This document shows, piece by piece, positions 17,365 through 24,273 of a stretch of 46,608 nucleotides of DNA. The notes beneath the pieces were generated by a model. The model searched no databases and was not told the DNA's origin. It saw only the letters and a list, made by a program, of their open reading frames with translations. This DNA comes from an uncultured Lachnospiraceae bacterium (lineage in GTDB: Bacteria; Bacillota; Clostridia; Lachnospirales; Lachnospiraceae). Each line of letters opens with the position of its first letter. The stretch's first letter is position 1. A program made the position numbers and the translations under genes. The DNA is taken from the NCBI GenBank assembly GCA_947588845.1, contig CANQAR010000019.1, positions 1 through 46,608 on the forward strand. The letters are read 5' to 3'.

Positions 17365-18516
17365 ATGAATACACGGAATAAATGGAAGACAAAGTGTGGA
17401 ATTTTTATTTTCTCCTTGATCACACAATCCATGAATGCGTTGTCCCTTATGCTTTCCGGAATCACTGCTGACTATCCAAATGTGGGAACATCCTCTGTTC
17501 AGATCGTATTTACTTTGATCACCTTAGCTTCTGTGGCTGGTACCGTGGCAGCAGGTAAGTTGGCATGTTTGATGACGAAAAAGAAAATGGTCAGCATATT
17601 TATGGTAATTATGGTATTTGGCGGGATTTTCGGACGTTTCCTTGGAAATTCACTGGAGATGCTCTATGTTGCCAGTATCATTATCGGTGTTTCCAATGGC
17701 GTCCTGATCCCTGCAGGTTCAGCCCTGATTGCAGAACATTTTGAAGGAGAGGAAAGAGCGGCCTGCGTTGGCCTTCAGTCACTGTTTGTAAGTGGAGGCG
17801 GAATGCTTCTAAACATGTTGGCCGGTATGCTGGCAGCTGTTTACTGGAAGAATACATATCTGGTTTTGCTGACATCAATTCCGGTTCTGGTCTTTACGAT
17901 CCTCCTTCTTCCGGAAGGGAAAATCGAGCAGAGTGAAAAGAATGAAAAGGCGCCGGTGTTAAATACATTTCTTGTTACGTTGATACTTCATTCATTGTTG
18001 TTTGGTATTTGCTGGATGACATTTTACACCAATTTGACTTATTATGTGTTTGAATTGGGTGTAGGAAATGAGACTCAGGCCGGATATGTCACAATGCTGT
18101 TTTCAGCAGGCTCAATTATCGTTGGACTGATCTTGAATCGTGTGATGAAAGTGACCGGAAAGTATTGTTTCGCTACTGGATTATTCATTTCAGCAGCGGG
18201 ATTTTGGATCTTTTCAGTGGCTTCTGGCCTGCCAATTCTAATGATTGGAGCTGTGATGCAGGGTATCGGATTTGGATTATTCATGCCGTCGGGCTACGCG
18301 ATAATTCCCAATTATGTCCACTCAGGAGCCATTACAATGGGGATAGCCTTGTTTACGGCGGCTATGTCTCTGGGGGGATTTGTCAATCCTTATGTTGTTA
18401 CTCCTATTGCAGGAATAATGAGTACTGCGGTATCTGCCAGATTTTTCATTGCTGCAATCCTTCAGACGATTAATGCGGTGGTATGTATTTTTACAACCAG
18501 GGTGATCATGAAATAG
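17365..18516 (+). CDS. MFS transporter
   Basis: 383 residues with about 12 hydrophobic segments in two bundles separated by a charged loop near residues 185-200 (EGKIEQSEKNEKAP). The loop between segments 2 and 3 carries TKKKM, a degenerate version of the MFS loop motif. It resembles oxalate/formate-type MFS carriers. It is the last gene of the methyltransferase operon, so it most likely imports the methylated substrate or exports the demethylated product. A terminator follows at 18588. Confidence 0.88.
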   Translation: MNTRNKWKTKCGIFIFSLITQSMNALSLMLSGITADYPNVGTSSVQIVFTLITLASVAGTVAAGKLACLMTKKKMVSIFMVIMVFGGIFGRFLGNSLEMLYVASIIIGVSNGVLIPAGSALIAEHFEGEERAACVGLQSLFVSGGGMLLNMLAGMLAAVYWKNTYLVLLTSIPVLVFTILLLPEGKIEQSEKNEKAPVLNTFLVTLILHSLLFGICWMTFYTNLTYYVFELGVGNETQAGYVTMLFSAGSIIVGLILNRVMKVTGKYCFATGLFISAAGFWIFSVASGLPILMIGAVMQGIGFGLFMPSGYAIIPNYVHSGAITMGIALFTAAMSLGGFVNPYVVTPIAGIMSTAVSARFFIAAILQTINAVVCIFTTRVIMK

Positions 18517-18587
18517 GGGCACGACGGAAATATTTTTTTGGGAGGCTGCTTTCGAGATCATCAGATAAAAGTAAATGACATTGCATA

Positions 18588-18627
18588 TCCCGCGGTAGAC
18601 AAAATTTTGCCAACCGCGGGATTTTTT
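18588..18627 (+). terminator. Rho-independent terminator of methyltransferase operon
   Basis: TCCCGCGGT (18588-18596) pairs perfectly with ACCGCGGGA (18613-18621), followed by six T. It lies 71 bases after the MFS stop codon. Confidence 0.9.
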
Positions 18628-18789
18628 CTGTTTGAAGAAACATGGTATTTTGTTAATAAAATCTATATAATTAAAATGCAGGGCTCATCGTATCCGGAAA
18701 TTAATCTGTCGTGGGTGACCAGAAGCATGTTTTCCGCAGAGGTCTGGCAGATCGGCAACCTGCCAAAGGGATCTTTGTAGGGAGGTGCA

Positions 18790-19037
18790 TCCTCTTTGCG
18801 TCCGAACTAATCTACGAGCTGATGACGACTGGGGAAGCCAGAACAACACGTTTATGTTCCCGGCAATGTTCAAGGAATTCATCCTTCCCTCATATTAGAA
18901 GGTCTATAGCCTCTGAAAAAAGAACGGCGTAGAGGTCATCATCCATCACAGCGATTCCTATGCTGCGACCCTCGTTCCCTAATATGATCCAGATGGGGAT
19001 CGACGTATGGCAGGGAGCCGTCTATGAGAACAATAGT
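18790..19037 (+). pseudogene. Decayed UroD-family methyltransferase fragment
   Basis: Reading in the frame beginning GAT at 18821 gives DDDWGSQNNTFMFPAMFKEF, then ILPSY, a stop, KVYSL, a stop, then KKNGVEVIIHHSDSYAATLVP. After a one-base insertion it continues as NMIQMGIDVWQGAVYENN up to about 19034. This matches the C-terminal half of UroD/MtaA-type proteins (DDWG, a His-rich site, GIDVWQG). Two stops and a frameshift show it is dead. It sits just downstream of the intact UroD-type gene and operon terminator. The rest of the gap 18628-18820 shows nothing I can support. Confidence 0.65.
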
Positions 19038-19694
19038 TTTCATTGCTCCCACCGCAATCAGGCTCCCTTCCGGGAGGCCAGTGGACAACAGGACCGTATC
19101 ACCGGCAGGGTACTTCCTATCTTCATGATTCAGAACAACGCCAAGCTCCTCCCTACGGATAATATTTACCTGGTACTCCCCCTCCTTTTCTTCTGAGGAC
19201 TCTGTTACGTTTTCTGTCTCTGCCTCCGGCTCCTCTGCCGGATCTGTTTCGGCAGTTCCTTCCGTCCTCGGTTTTGCCCCGGCCTCCGGTTCCTCTGCGG
19301 CATCTTTTCTGTCCGCCGCTTCCGTCCCCGGTTCTGCTCCGGTTTCCAGTTCTGTCTGTCCAGACACAACCGGCAACATGGAGGACTCCGCACGGACACT
19401 CTCCGGATTTTGTTCCTGCACTCCTTCCGGCATTTCCGCTGCTGAAATTTCCGCGGAATTTTCAAGCACAGGCAGCATACTTTTTTCCATGTCCTGCCCG
19501 CCCTCTGGAGGCCGGTTCTCTGTTTCTGCCAGATCCGTTCCAGCTCCGGCATTCCAGTTCCGCAGCGTTCCCTCTGGCAGGGCGCGCAGAGATGCACACT
19601 CAGGCCGGGTATCAATCTGGACAGGATATAAGATTATCAAAGATCTGTTTGAGGGGGATTTCAGCGTCAGAAAAACATCCCTCCCACTAATCAC
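18939..19694 (-). CDS. Hypothetical low-complexity ORF, probably truncated
   Basis: GTG-start ORF of 251 residues with no convincing ribosome site. The middle (about 60-175) is rich in Glu, Ala, Pro and Thr with loose repeats (EPGTEAADRKDAAEEPEAGA). A short region near 175-215 (YQVNIIRREELGVVLNHEDR) could be a small beta domain. The last 35 codons lie antisense to the decayed UroD fragment, so the natural C-terminus has been lost. I do not recognise a family. It may be the remains of a surface or linker-rich protein gene. Confidence 0.3.
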   Translation of the reverse strand: MISGRDVFLTLKSPSNRSLIILYPVQIDTRPECASLRALPEGTLRNWNAGAGTDLAETENRPPEGGQDMEKSMLPVLENSAEISAAEMPEGVQEQNPESVRAESSMLPVVSGQTELETGAEPGTEAADRKDAAEEPEAGAKPRTEGTAETDPAEEPEAETENVTESSEEKEGEYQVNIIRREELGVVLNHEDRKYPAGDTVLLSTGLPEGSLIAVGAMKTIVLIDGSLPYVDPHLDHIRERGSQHRNRCDG

Positions 19695-19730
19695 AGGTTT
19701 CAGGTGGAAAAAGAGAGCCGAAAGTTTTGA

Positions 19731-19759
19731 TTGAAAACCCTTTTGCCGCCTTGTATAAT
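19731..19759 (+). promoter_or_regulatory. Promoter of truncated Rpn-like gene
   Basis: TTGAAA (19731-19736), 17-base spacer, TATAAT (19754-19759), followed by an AAAGGAGG site and GTG start at 19838. Confidence 0.7.
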
Positions 19760-19837
19760 AAAGTCATAACAAGAATGTTCTGCAGCACGCTTTTGACAGA
19801 TTTGAAAAATACAGAGTAAGAACAAAGGAGGCTGCCA

Positions 19838-20227
19838 GTGACTGACAAAAACATAACATTGTCTGACGCGGACATCCAGTGGCATCACGCTTTCTGTGCT
19901 GCCGCGGAACTGGAACTGTCCGCCAACCGGACAGATCTGGACTTTCAGCGGGAGTACAACTTAAGCCAAAAACCCCTGCGGGCTCCTTTTTATAGTCCGG
20001 CATGTAACTGCCAAATCGTCTGTCCTTTTTGTGATACAGTCGTTACAGTTCACTCCCCCATCGAGTTCGAGGTGATTTCCGGACATTTTGTTCGGAAATC
20101 CCGAGGTCTGAGGCGCGAAATGCTGCAAATGCAGCATTTCTGTGCATCGCGAAGCGTTGTTACGTTCACGACCTGCAAGGGAGTGAACAGTAACATACAG
20201 TCCATTTTTACTCCGAAAATCCAGTAA
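19838..20227 (+). pseudogene. Truncated Rpn/transposase-like gene joined to a repeat
   Basis: The promoter, ribosome site (AAAGGAGG) and N-terminus are intact. Residues 1-48 (IQWHHAFCAAAELELSANRT, then DLDFQREYNLSQKPLR) match the start of Rpn-type (PD-(D/E)XK nuclease, transposase-associated) proteins common in Lachnospiraceae, which normally run to several hundred residues. After about residue 50 similarity ends, and from base 20042 the frame reads through the family A repeat to a stop at 20227. The product would be a 129-residue chimera; it is best treated as a dead gene cut at or near a repeat insertion. Confidence 0.55.
20042..20194 (+). repeat. Variable-hairpin repeat, family A, middle copy
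   Basis: Terminal inverted repeats GTTACAGTTCACTCCC at the left and GGGAGTGAACAGTAAC at the right pair with one mismatch. Hairpin 1 has arms 20074-20084 and 20090-20100; hairpin 2 is AATGCTGC/GCAGCATT. The final 78 bases are nearly identical to the copy at 1-234, but the two middle hairpins of that copy are absent. Confidence 0.8.
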
Positions 20228-20234
20228 TTGTGAA

Positions 20235-20263
20235 TTGACATTTTAACTTGTCCTGCATATAAT
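20235..20263 (+). promoter_or_regulatory. Consensus promoter for small RNA, copy 2
   Basis: TTGACA at 20235-20240, 17-base spacer, TATAAT at 20258-20263. No protein gene follows on this strand; the transcript would meet the hairpin 20324-20352. Confidence 0.85.
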
Positions 20264-20269
20264 AAAAAC

Positions 20270-20359
20270 AGAAAGAGGCCCTGCGACAAGCGGTTAGCCC
20301 GATCAGATTATTTTATTTGCTAAAACAACCGTCACTTGCACTGGCGGTTGTTGCTTTTC
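20270..20359 (+). ncRNA. Putative antisense-type small RNA, copy 2
   Basis: About 90 nt. Contains GACAAGCGGTTAGCCCG, also present at 7263-7279, then an AT-rich stretch and the terminator hairpin. It overlaps the last codons and 3' region of the convergent peptide gene 20332-20406, an arrangement like known type I toxin/antitoxin loci with 3' overlap. Confidence 0.65.
20324..20359. terminator. Shared terminator hairpin of peptide mRNA and small RNA
   Basis: AACAACCGTCA (20324-20334) pairs with TGGCGGTTGTT (20342-20352) with one G-U; GCTTTTC follows on the plus strand. The peptide gene's stop codon lies in the first arm. Confidence 0.75.
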
Positions 20360-20406
20360 ACGATAATCGTAACGGTAAATTTACCGATATGTAATGTGAT
20401 TCGCAT
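20332..20406 (-). CDS. 24-residue basic/hydrophobic peptide
   Basis: Translation is MRITLHIGKFTVTIIVK followed by SNNRQCK: a hydrophobic, beta-branched core and a basic tail. A strong purine-rich site (GGGGGTGGGG) lies just before the ATG and a near-consensus promoter 80-110 bases upstream (20484-20512). The stop codon is inside the terminator hairpin, and a second promoter drives an overlapping small RNA from the other side. The tail corresponds to KSRNRHSAK encoded at 7314-7340. Short hydrophobic peptides with such antisense partners are usually membrane-active type I toxins; that is inference. It is too short for routine gene calling. Confidence 0.6.
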   Translation of the reverse strand: MRITLHIGKFTVTIIVKSNNRQCK

Positions 20407-20483
20407 AAGCCCCACCCCCTTTCGAGGGATTTGGCCAACCGCCTGCCGCTTTGCAGTGCCTCTGTCCATGTAAGGACATCCAT

Positions 20484-20512
20484 ATTGTATCAATATCTAT
20501 GTCTTCTGTCAA
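20484..20512 (-). promoter_or_regulatory. Promoter of the small peptide gene
   Basis: Minus strand: TTGACA (20507-20512), 17-base spacer, TACAAT (20484-20489). The leader of about 75 nt contains the pairable segments TGTCCTTACATGGACA and a GC-rich stretch (GCAAAGCGGC) that may fold and limit translation. Confidence 0.8.
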
Positions 20513-20625
20513 CCGACAGTAACATATAAAAATTGGAAGTTCCAACTGTCCCGAACCTTCAGAATACAGATATTGTTCCGAACTCTACTGTTGCTAATCG
20601 ATATGATGCACTGTATCACTGCAAA

Positions 20626-20665
20626 AACCCCTGAAAATGCCCATTTTGCGGGATTTTCAGGGGTT
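20626..20665. terminator. Terminator-like hairpin
   Basis: AACCCCTGAAAAT (20626-20638) and ATTTTCAGGGGTT (20653-20665) form a perfect 13-bp stem. It probably ends transcripts coming from the tsf side. A direct duplication of 34 bases lies next to it at 20692-20725 and 20726-20759 (3 mismatches). Confidence 0.65.
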
Positions 20666-20723
20666 CCTCATTCGCTTTGCTTTATGAAATTACACGCCCA
20701 TGCGACTGCTGCTAACCTCAGGC

Positions 20724-20843
20724 TTACATGCCCATGCGACTGTTGCTAACCTCAGACTTCGGCTGTCGCCTCGCCTCCGCTAAGCAACGCTGCATAGCCT
20801 CCAACATACGGTTCATCTGCTCCCTAGCACTTCGCACAAGCAC
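20724..20843 (-). CDS. Possible 39-residue helical peptide downstream of tsf
   Basis: Reading from GTG at 20841-20843 gives SAREQMNRMLEAMQRCLAEA followed by a basic segment and a C-terminus SNSRMGM. It is strongly charged and could form one helix. A GAGGTAGG sequence precedes the start. The 3' end lies in a 34-base duplication. I do not recognise the family; it may equally be the tail of a lost gene. Confidence 0.25.
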   Translation of the reverse strand: MLVRSAREQMNRMLEAMQRCLAEARRQPKSEVSNSRMGM

Positions 20844-20888
20844 CGCCTACCTCGGTTCCGCTTCGCTGCACCTCGGTATCCGTGCGTC

Positions 20889-20960
20889 GCACAATAAATG
20901 CAAAAAAGGAAGTCTTTCGCAAATTGCATTTGCGTCGACTTCCTTTTGCATTTACTGTGC
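20889..20960 (-). terminator. Long hairpin ending the rpsB-tsf transcript
   Basis: GCACAATAAATGC near 20889-20901 pairs with GCATTTACTGTGC near 20948-20960, the stem continues through GGAAGTC/GACTTCC with a two-base bulge, and an inner stem CGCAAAT/ATTTGCG closes the top. On the minus strand a T-rich tract (CCTTTTTTGC) lies in the distal arm. It begins 13 bases after the tsf stop codon. Confidence 0.65.
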
Positions 20961-20973
20961 TTGTGCTAAACGC

Positions 20974-21915
20974 TTAGTTTCCGGCCATCTGCTTCGCAAC
21001 TTCAGCCGCGAAATCTTCTTCCTTCTTCTCGATTCCCTCACCAGTCTCCCAGCGTACGAATCCCTTGATCGTGATATTCGCACCGTTTGCCTTCTTCACG
21101 GAATCTACATACTGCTGTACGGACTGCTTTCCGTCCTCTGCCTTTACATAGATCTGATCCATGAGGCAGAACTCCTTGAGCTCTTTGTTGACACGGCCGT
21201 TGATCATGCCCTCGATGACCTTCTCCGGCTTGGAAGCTTCCTTCGGATCATTCATGATCTGCGCGCGAAGGATCTCTTTCTCATGCGCGATGAACTCGTC
21301 GCTGATCTCGTTCCTGTTCGTGTACTGCGGTCTAAGAGCTGCTACCTGCATGGCGATGTTCTTTGCCATCTCTTTGATCTCGTCGTTCACAACATCTGTC
21401 ACAACGTCAACGAGAACGCCGATCTTGCCGCCCATATGCGTGTAGGATGCGATGAAGCCCTCTGTCTCTGTAACCTGCTGGAATCTTCTGATGTTCATGT
21501 TCTCGCCGATCACCGCGATCTGTGCCGCCAGAGCTTCCTTGACCGTCATGCTGCCGTCAAATTTCCACGGCTCCGCAAGGAACGCGTCGATATCCGCCGC
21601 TGTCGTATCCATCGCCTGCTCCGCAACCTGCGCCACGTAGTTCTGGAATTTCTCGTTCTTCGCGACGAAGTCTGTCTCAGCATTGACCTCAACCGCAACT
21701 GCCTTCTTCGCATCTGCGGATACGTCCACTCTTACAAGACCTTCTGCAGCGATTCTTCCCGCCTTCTTCTGAGCGGAAGCAAGTCCTTTCTCTCTCAGAA
21801 ACTCAATCGCCTTGTCCATATCGCCGTCGGTCGCCGTCAGAGCCTTCTTGCAGTCCATCATGCCGGCGCCTGTCATCTCTCTTAACTCTTTTACCATTCC
21901 TGCTGTAATAGCCAT
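20974..21915 (-). CDS. tsf: Elongation factor Ts
   Basis: Guanine-nucleotide exchange factor for EF-Tu in translation, 313 residues. The N-terminal UBA-like domain (ITAGMVKELREMTGAGMMDC KKAL, residues 3-26) and the TDFVAKNEKFQNYV motif near residue 80 are diagnostic. The region near 140-200 forms the dimerisation domain. Start ATG at 21915 has a GAGGAGA site. It follows rpsB by 32 bases, the standard order; the usual next genes (pyrH, frr) are absent, and a hairpin plus mobile debris follow instead. Confidence 0.98.
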   Translation of the reverse strand: MAITAGMVKELREMTGAGMMDCKKALTATDGDMDKAIEFLREKGLASAQKKAGRIAAEGLVRVDVSADAKKAVAVEVNAETDFVAKNEKFQNYVAQVAEQAMDTTAADIDAFLAEPWKFDGSMTVKEALAAQIAVIGENMNIRRFQQVTETEGFIASYTHMGGKIGVLVDVVTDVVNDEIKEMAKNIAMQVAALRPQYTNRNEISDEFIAHEKEILRAQIMNDPKEASKPEKVIEGMINGRVNKELKEFCLMDQIYVKAEDGKQSVQQYVDSVKKANGANITIKGFVRWETGEGIEKKEEDFAAEVAKQMAGN

Positions 21916-21947
21916 TTTGTATTCTCCTCTTAATATCTTTTATAGAA

Positions 21948-22688
21948 TTACTCCGCAAGTGCCTCTACCGGCGCTTCCTCAACTTCCTCCGGAATCATTT
22001 CCTCCATACCCTGCTTTGCCTCGATCACTGCGTCAGCCATCTTGGAGACAATCAGCTTGACCGCACGGATTGCGTCATCGTTGCCCGGGATCACATAGTC
22101 GAGCTCTTCCGGATCACAGTTTGTATCGCAGATACCGATGAGCGGGATACCCAGCGTATGCGCTTCCTGCACACAGATTCTTTCCTTCTTCGGGTCAACC
22201 ACGAAGATCGCGTCCGGGATTCTCTTCATTTCCTTGATGCCGCCAAGGTTCTTCTGCAGCTTGCTCTGCTCTTTCTTCAGGGCAATAACTTCCTTCTTCG
22301 GAAGAACGTCGAATGTTCCGTCCTGCTCCATCGTCTCGATTGCTTTGAGACGTCTTACCCTGCTCTGAATTGTCTTGAAGTTTGTCAGCATACCGCCGAG
22401 CCATCTCTCGTTTACATAGAACATGCCGCAGCGCTCCGCCTCTGCCTGTACAGCATCCTGCGCCTGCTTCTTTGTTCCTACGAACAGGATTGATCCGCCG
22501 TTCGCAACGATATCGCATACCGCGCGGTAAGCCTCGTCAACCTTGCCTACTGATCTCTGAAGGTCGATGATGTAGATGCCGTTGCGCTCTGTGTAGATGT
22601 ACTCAGCCATCTTCGGGTTCCATCTTCTGGTCTGATGTCCAAAATGAACACCTGCTTCAAGTAACTGCTTCATTGAAATAACGCTCAT
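21948..22688 (-). CDS. rpsB: 30S ribosomal protein S2
   Basis: Small-subunit ribosomal protein, 246 residues, normal length. Diagnostic segments: [61 protein letters not shown] and [27 protein letters not shown]. The start MSVISMKQ at 22688 is chosen for its AAAAGGAG site; the reading frame stays open upstream through the leader, but that extension is not S2. A leader of about 115 nt and a promoter lie upstream. Confidence 0.98.
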   Translation of the reverse strand: MSVISMKQLLEAGVHFGHQTRRWNPKMAEYIYTERNGIYIIDLQRSVGKVDEAYRAVCDIVANGGSILFVGTKKQAQDAVQAEAERCGMFYVNERWLGGMLTNFKTIQSRVRRLKAIETMEQDGTFDVLPKKEVIALKKEQSKLQKNLGGIKEMKRIPDAIFVVDPKKERICVQEAHTLGIPLIGICDTNCDPEELDYVIPGNDDAIRAVKLIVSKMADAVIEAKQGMEEMIPEEVEEAPVEALAE

Positions 22689-22809
22689 GTCTTCTTCTCC
22701 TTTTCGGTTAATATCTTCCGCATGATTCAAATTCACAGAGACCGTGTTTTCCGCATCCACTCCGGCACCGTCCATGAAATTCTCATGCGTGTTTACTGCA
22801 ACTCTAGTA

Positions 22810-22839
22810 CTATAACATAAAGGGCCTGCAAAACGCAAG
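22810..22839 (-). promoter_or_regulatory. Predicted rpsB-tsf promoter
   Basis: Minus strand: TTGCGT (22834-22839), 18-base spacer, TATAGT (22810-22815). The -35 lies in a hairpin-forming sequence (22820-22846, AAGGGCCTGC/GCAAGCCCTT) that could also terminate upstream transcripts. The leader to the rpsB start is about 115 nt and may be a site of ribosomal autoregulation. Confidence 0.55.
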
Positions 22840-22877
22840 CCCTTTCTATCATATATTTCCAGCTTTTTTGCCACTTT

Positions 22878-22962
22878 GTCGCAGGTCACTTCCCCACTGA
22901 ATTCGAGGTGATTTCCGCACGTTTTGTGCGGAAATCCCGAGATCTGCGGCGTGAACTGTAAC
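22878..22962 (+). repeat. Variable-hairpin repeat, family A, short copy
   Basis: Ends GTCGCAGGTCAC (left, diverged) and GTGAACTGTAAC (right). Contains only hairpin 1, arms 22910-22920 and 22926-22936. It ends 3 bases before the stop codon of the MacB-type permease, the same position as copy 1 relative to its neighbour. Confidence 0.7.
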
Positions 22963-22965
22963 TTT

Positions 22966-24255
22966 TTACTCCCTCCGCAGCGCCTCGATCGGGTCCAGGT
23001 TCGCCGCCTGGACGGACGGCAGAAATCCGAACACAATTCCGATCAGCATCGAGAAGAGCACCGCCACGGCGGCCGCCGGGATACTGACCGCCACCGCCAC
23101 GCCGGACACTTTGTTAATGACTCTCGCCATGCCGATCCCTGTCGCGACTCCGATGATGCCGCCCATGCTTGTCAGCACGGCTGCTTCCGTCAGGAACTGG
23201 CCAAGGATCGTGCTCTTGCGGGCGCCGATCGCTTTCTTGAGGCCGATCTCGCTGGTACGCTCGGTCACCGACACCAGCATGATGTTCATGACGCCGATGC
23301 CGCCTACGAGAAGCGAGATGCTGGCGATCCAGATGAGCTGATTGTTCGTCGCGGCGCTCAGATCCTGAAGCTTTCTCGCCTGCTCCGCGACATTGTTCGC
23401 CTTGTACTTGATGCCGCTCGTACTTCCGTTCTCCCCGGTTTCCTCCATGGAATCGCTGGTAATGATCGTCGCGTTCAGAATCTTTGCGGCCTCCTCCCCG
23501 GCTTTCTCCATATCATCCGTGCTGACCGCTTTCACGATCACATTCTCCGGCTCATCGTAGCTGTAGATGATCGGCCACGCCGCCTTCGGCAGGTAAAGAA
23601 CTCCGCTTGAATCCGACGTGTAACTATAGTACTGCGAGATCGTTGAGATCGCGGGAGCCTGCGACGGCTTCTCCGCCACCACGCCGACCACGGTAAACGG
23701 CACCTGGCTGATTTCCACAATCTTGCCGAGCGGATTTTCCTTGCCAAACATATTATTGGCCGCCACACTGTCCACGACCAGAACTTTATGAAACTTTTTA
23801 AAATCTTCCTCGACAAAATTCCGTCCTGTCTGCATGATCAGCCCGCAGGTCTTAAAATAATTTTCGTCAACCCCGCGCAGCTTCGCGTCGGACAGCGGCG
23901 AATTCTGGTAGAAGGTTCCGTCCGAGTTCGTCCGCTCGTTGTAACAGGTGACGCTCTCTACCGAGTCAAGTTCCAGAATTTTCTGCTTTGTCTCCGCGCT
24001 TACCTCACGGAATCCGGTAGGGATCTCGGAGGAAGACCAGATATAAACCGGATTTCCATTTTCCGTCATCAGGATATCCACCCGGTTGCTGCCCGCGCCG
24101 ATCAGACTCTGCTTGATCTGATCGTTTGTCCCCTTGATCGTTGAGACAATCGCGATGATCGACGCGATACCGATAATAATACCGAGCATGGTCAGAAACG
24201 AACGCATCTTGTGGGACCAGATACCCTGAAAAGACAGTCTTACATTTTCTAACAC
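22966..24255 (-). CDS. MacB-type ABC permease (FtsX family)
   Basis: 429 residues. The N-terminal segment ([22 protein letters not shown], about 17-38) is the family signature, followed by a MacB periplasmic-core-like extracytoplasmic domain (about 45-300) and three C-terminal membrane segments (about 305-420) with the [16 protein letters not shown] coupling motif and the end [23 protein letters not shown] start at 24255 with AGGAGGTG. Last gene of a four-gene operon after two adaptor proteins and an ATPase. Related Gram-positive systems (YknXYZ type) protect against or export peptides; substrate here unknown. Confidence 0.93.
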   Translation of the reverse strand: MLENVRLSFQGIWSHKMRSFLTMLGIIIGIASIIAIVSTIKGTNDQIKQSLIGAGSNRVDILMTENGNPVYIWSSSEIPTGFREVSAETKQKILELDSVESVTCYNERTNSDGTFYQNSPLSDAKLRGVDENYFKTCGLIMQTGRNFVEEDFKKFHKVLVVDSVAANNMFGKENPLGKIVEISQVPFTVVGVVAEKPSQAPAISTISQYYSYTSDSSGVLYLPKAAWPIIYSYDEPENVIVKAVSTDDMEKAGEEAAKILNATIITSDSMEETGENGSTSGIKYKANNVAEQARKLQDLSAATNNQLIWIASISLLVGGIGVMNIMLVSVTERTSEIGLKKAIGARKSTILGQFLTEAAVLTSMGGIIGVATGIGMARVINKVSGVAVAVSIPAAAVAVLFSMLIGIVFGFLPSVQAANLDPIEALRRE

Positions 24256-24273
24256 TTCGTTGCACCTCCTGCT

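Noticed and set aside
20728-21885. Long plus-strand ORF (385 codons) across tsf
   Set aside because: It is antisense to an unmistakable EF-Ts gene, has no ribosome site, and its Cys/Leu/His-rich composition is that of a reverse-strand shadow.
22689-23036. Longer N-terminal extension of S2 (frame open to 23036)
   Set aside because: The extension covers the leader, promoter and repeat and part of the next gene; S2 homology and the ribosome site start at 22688.
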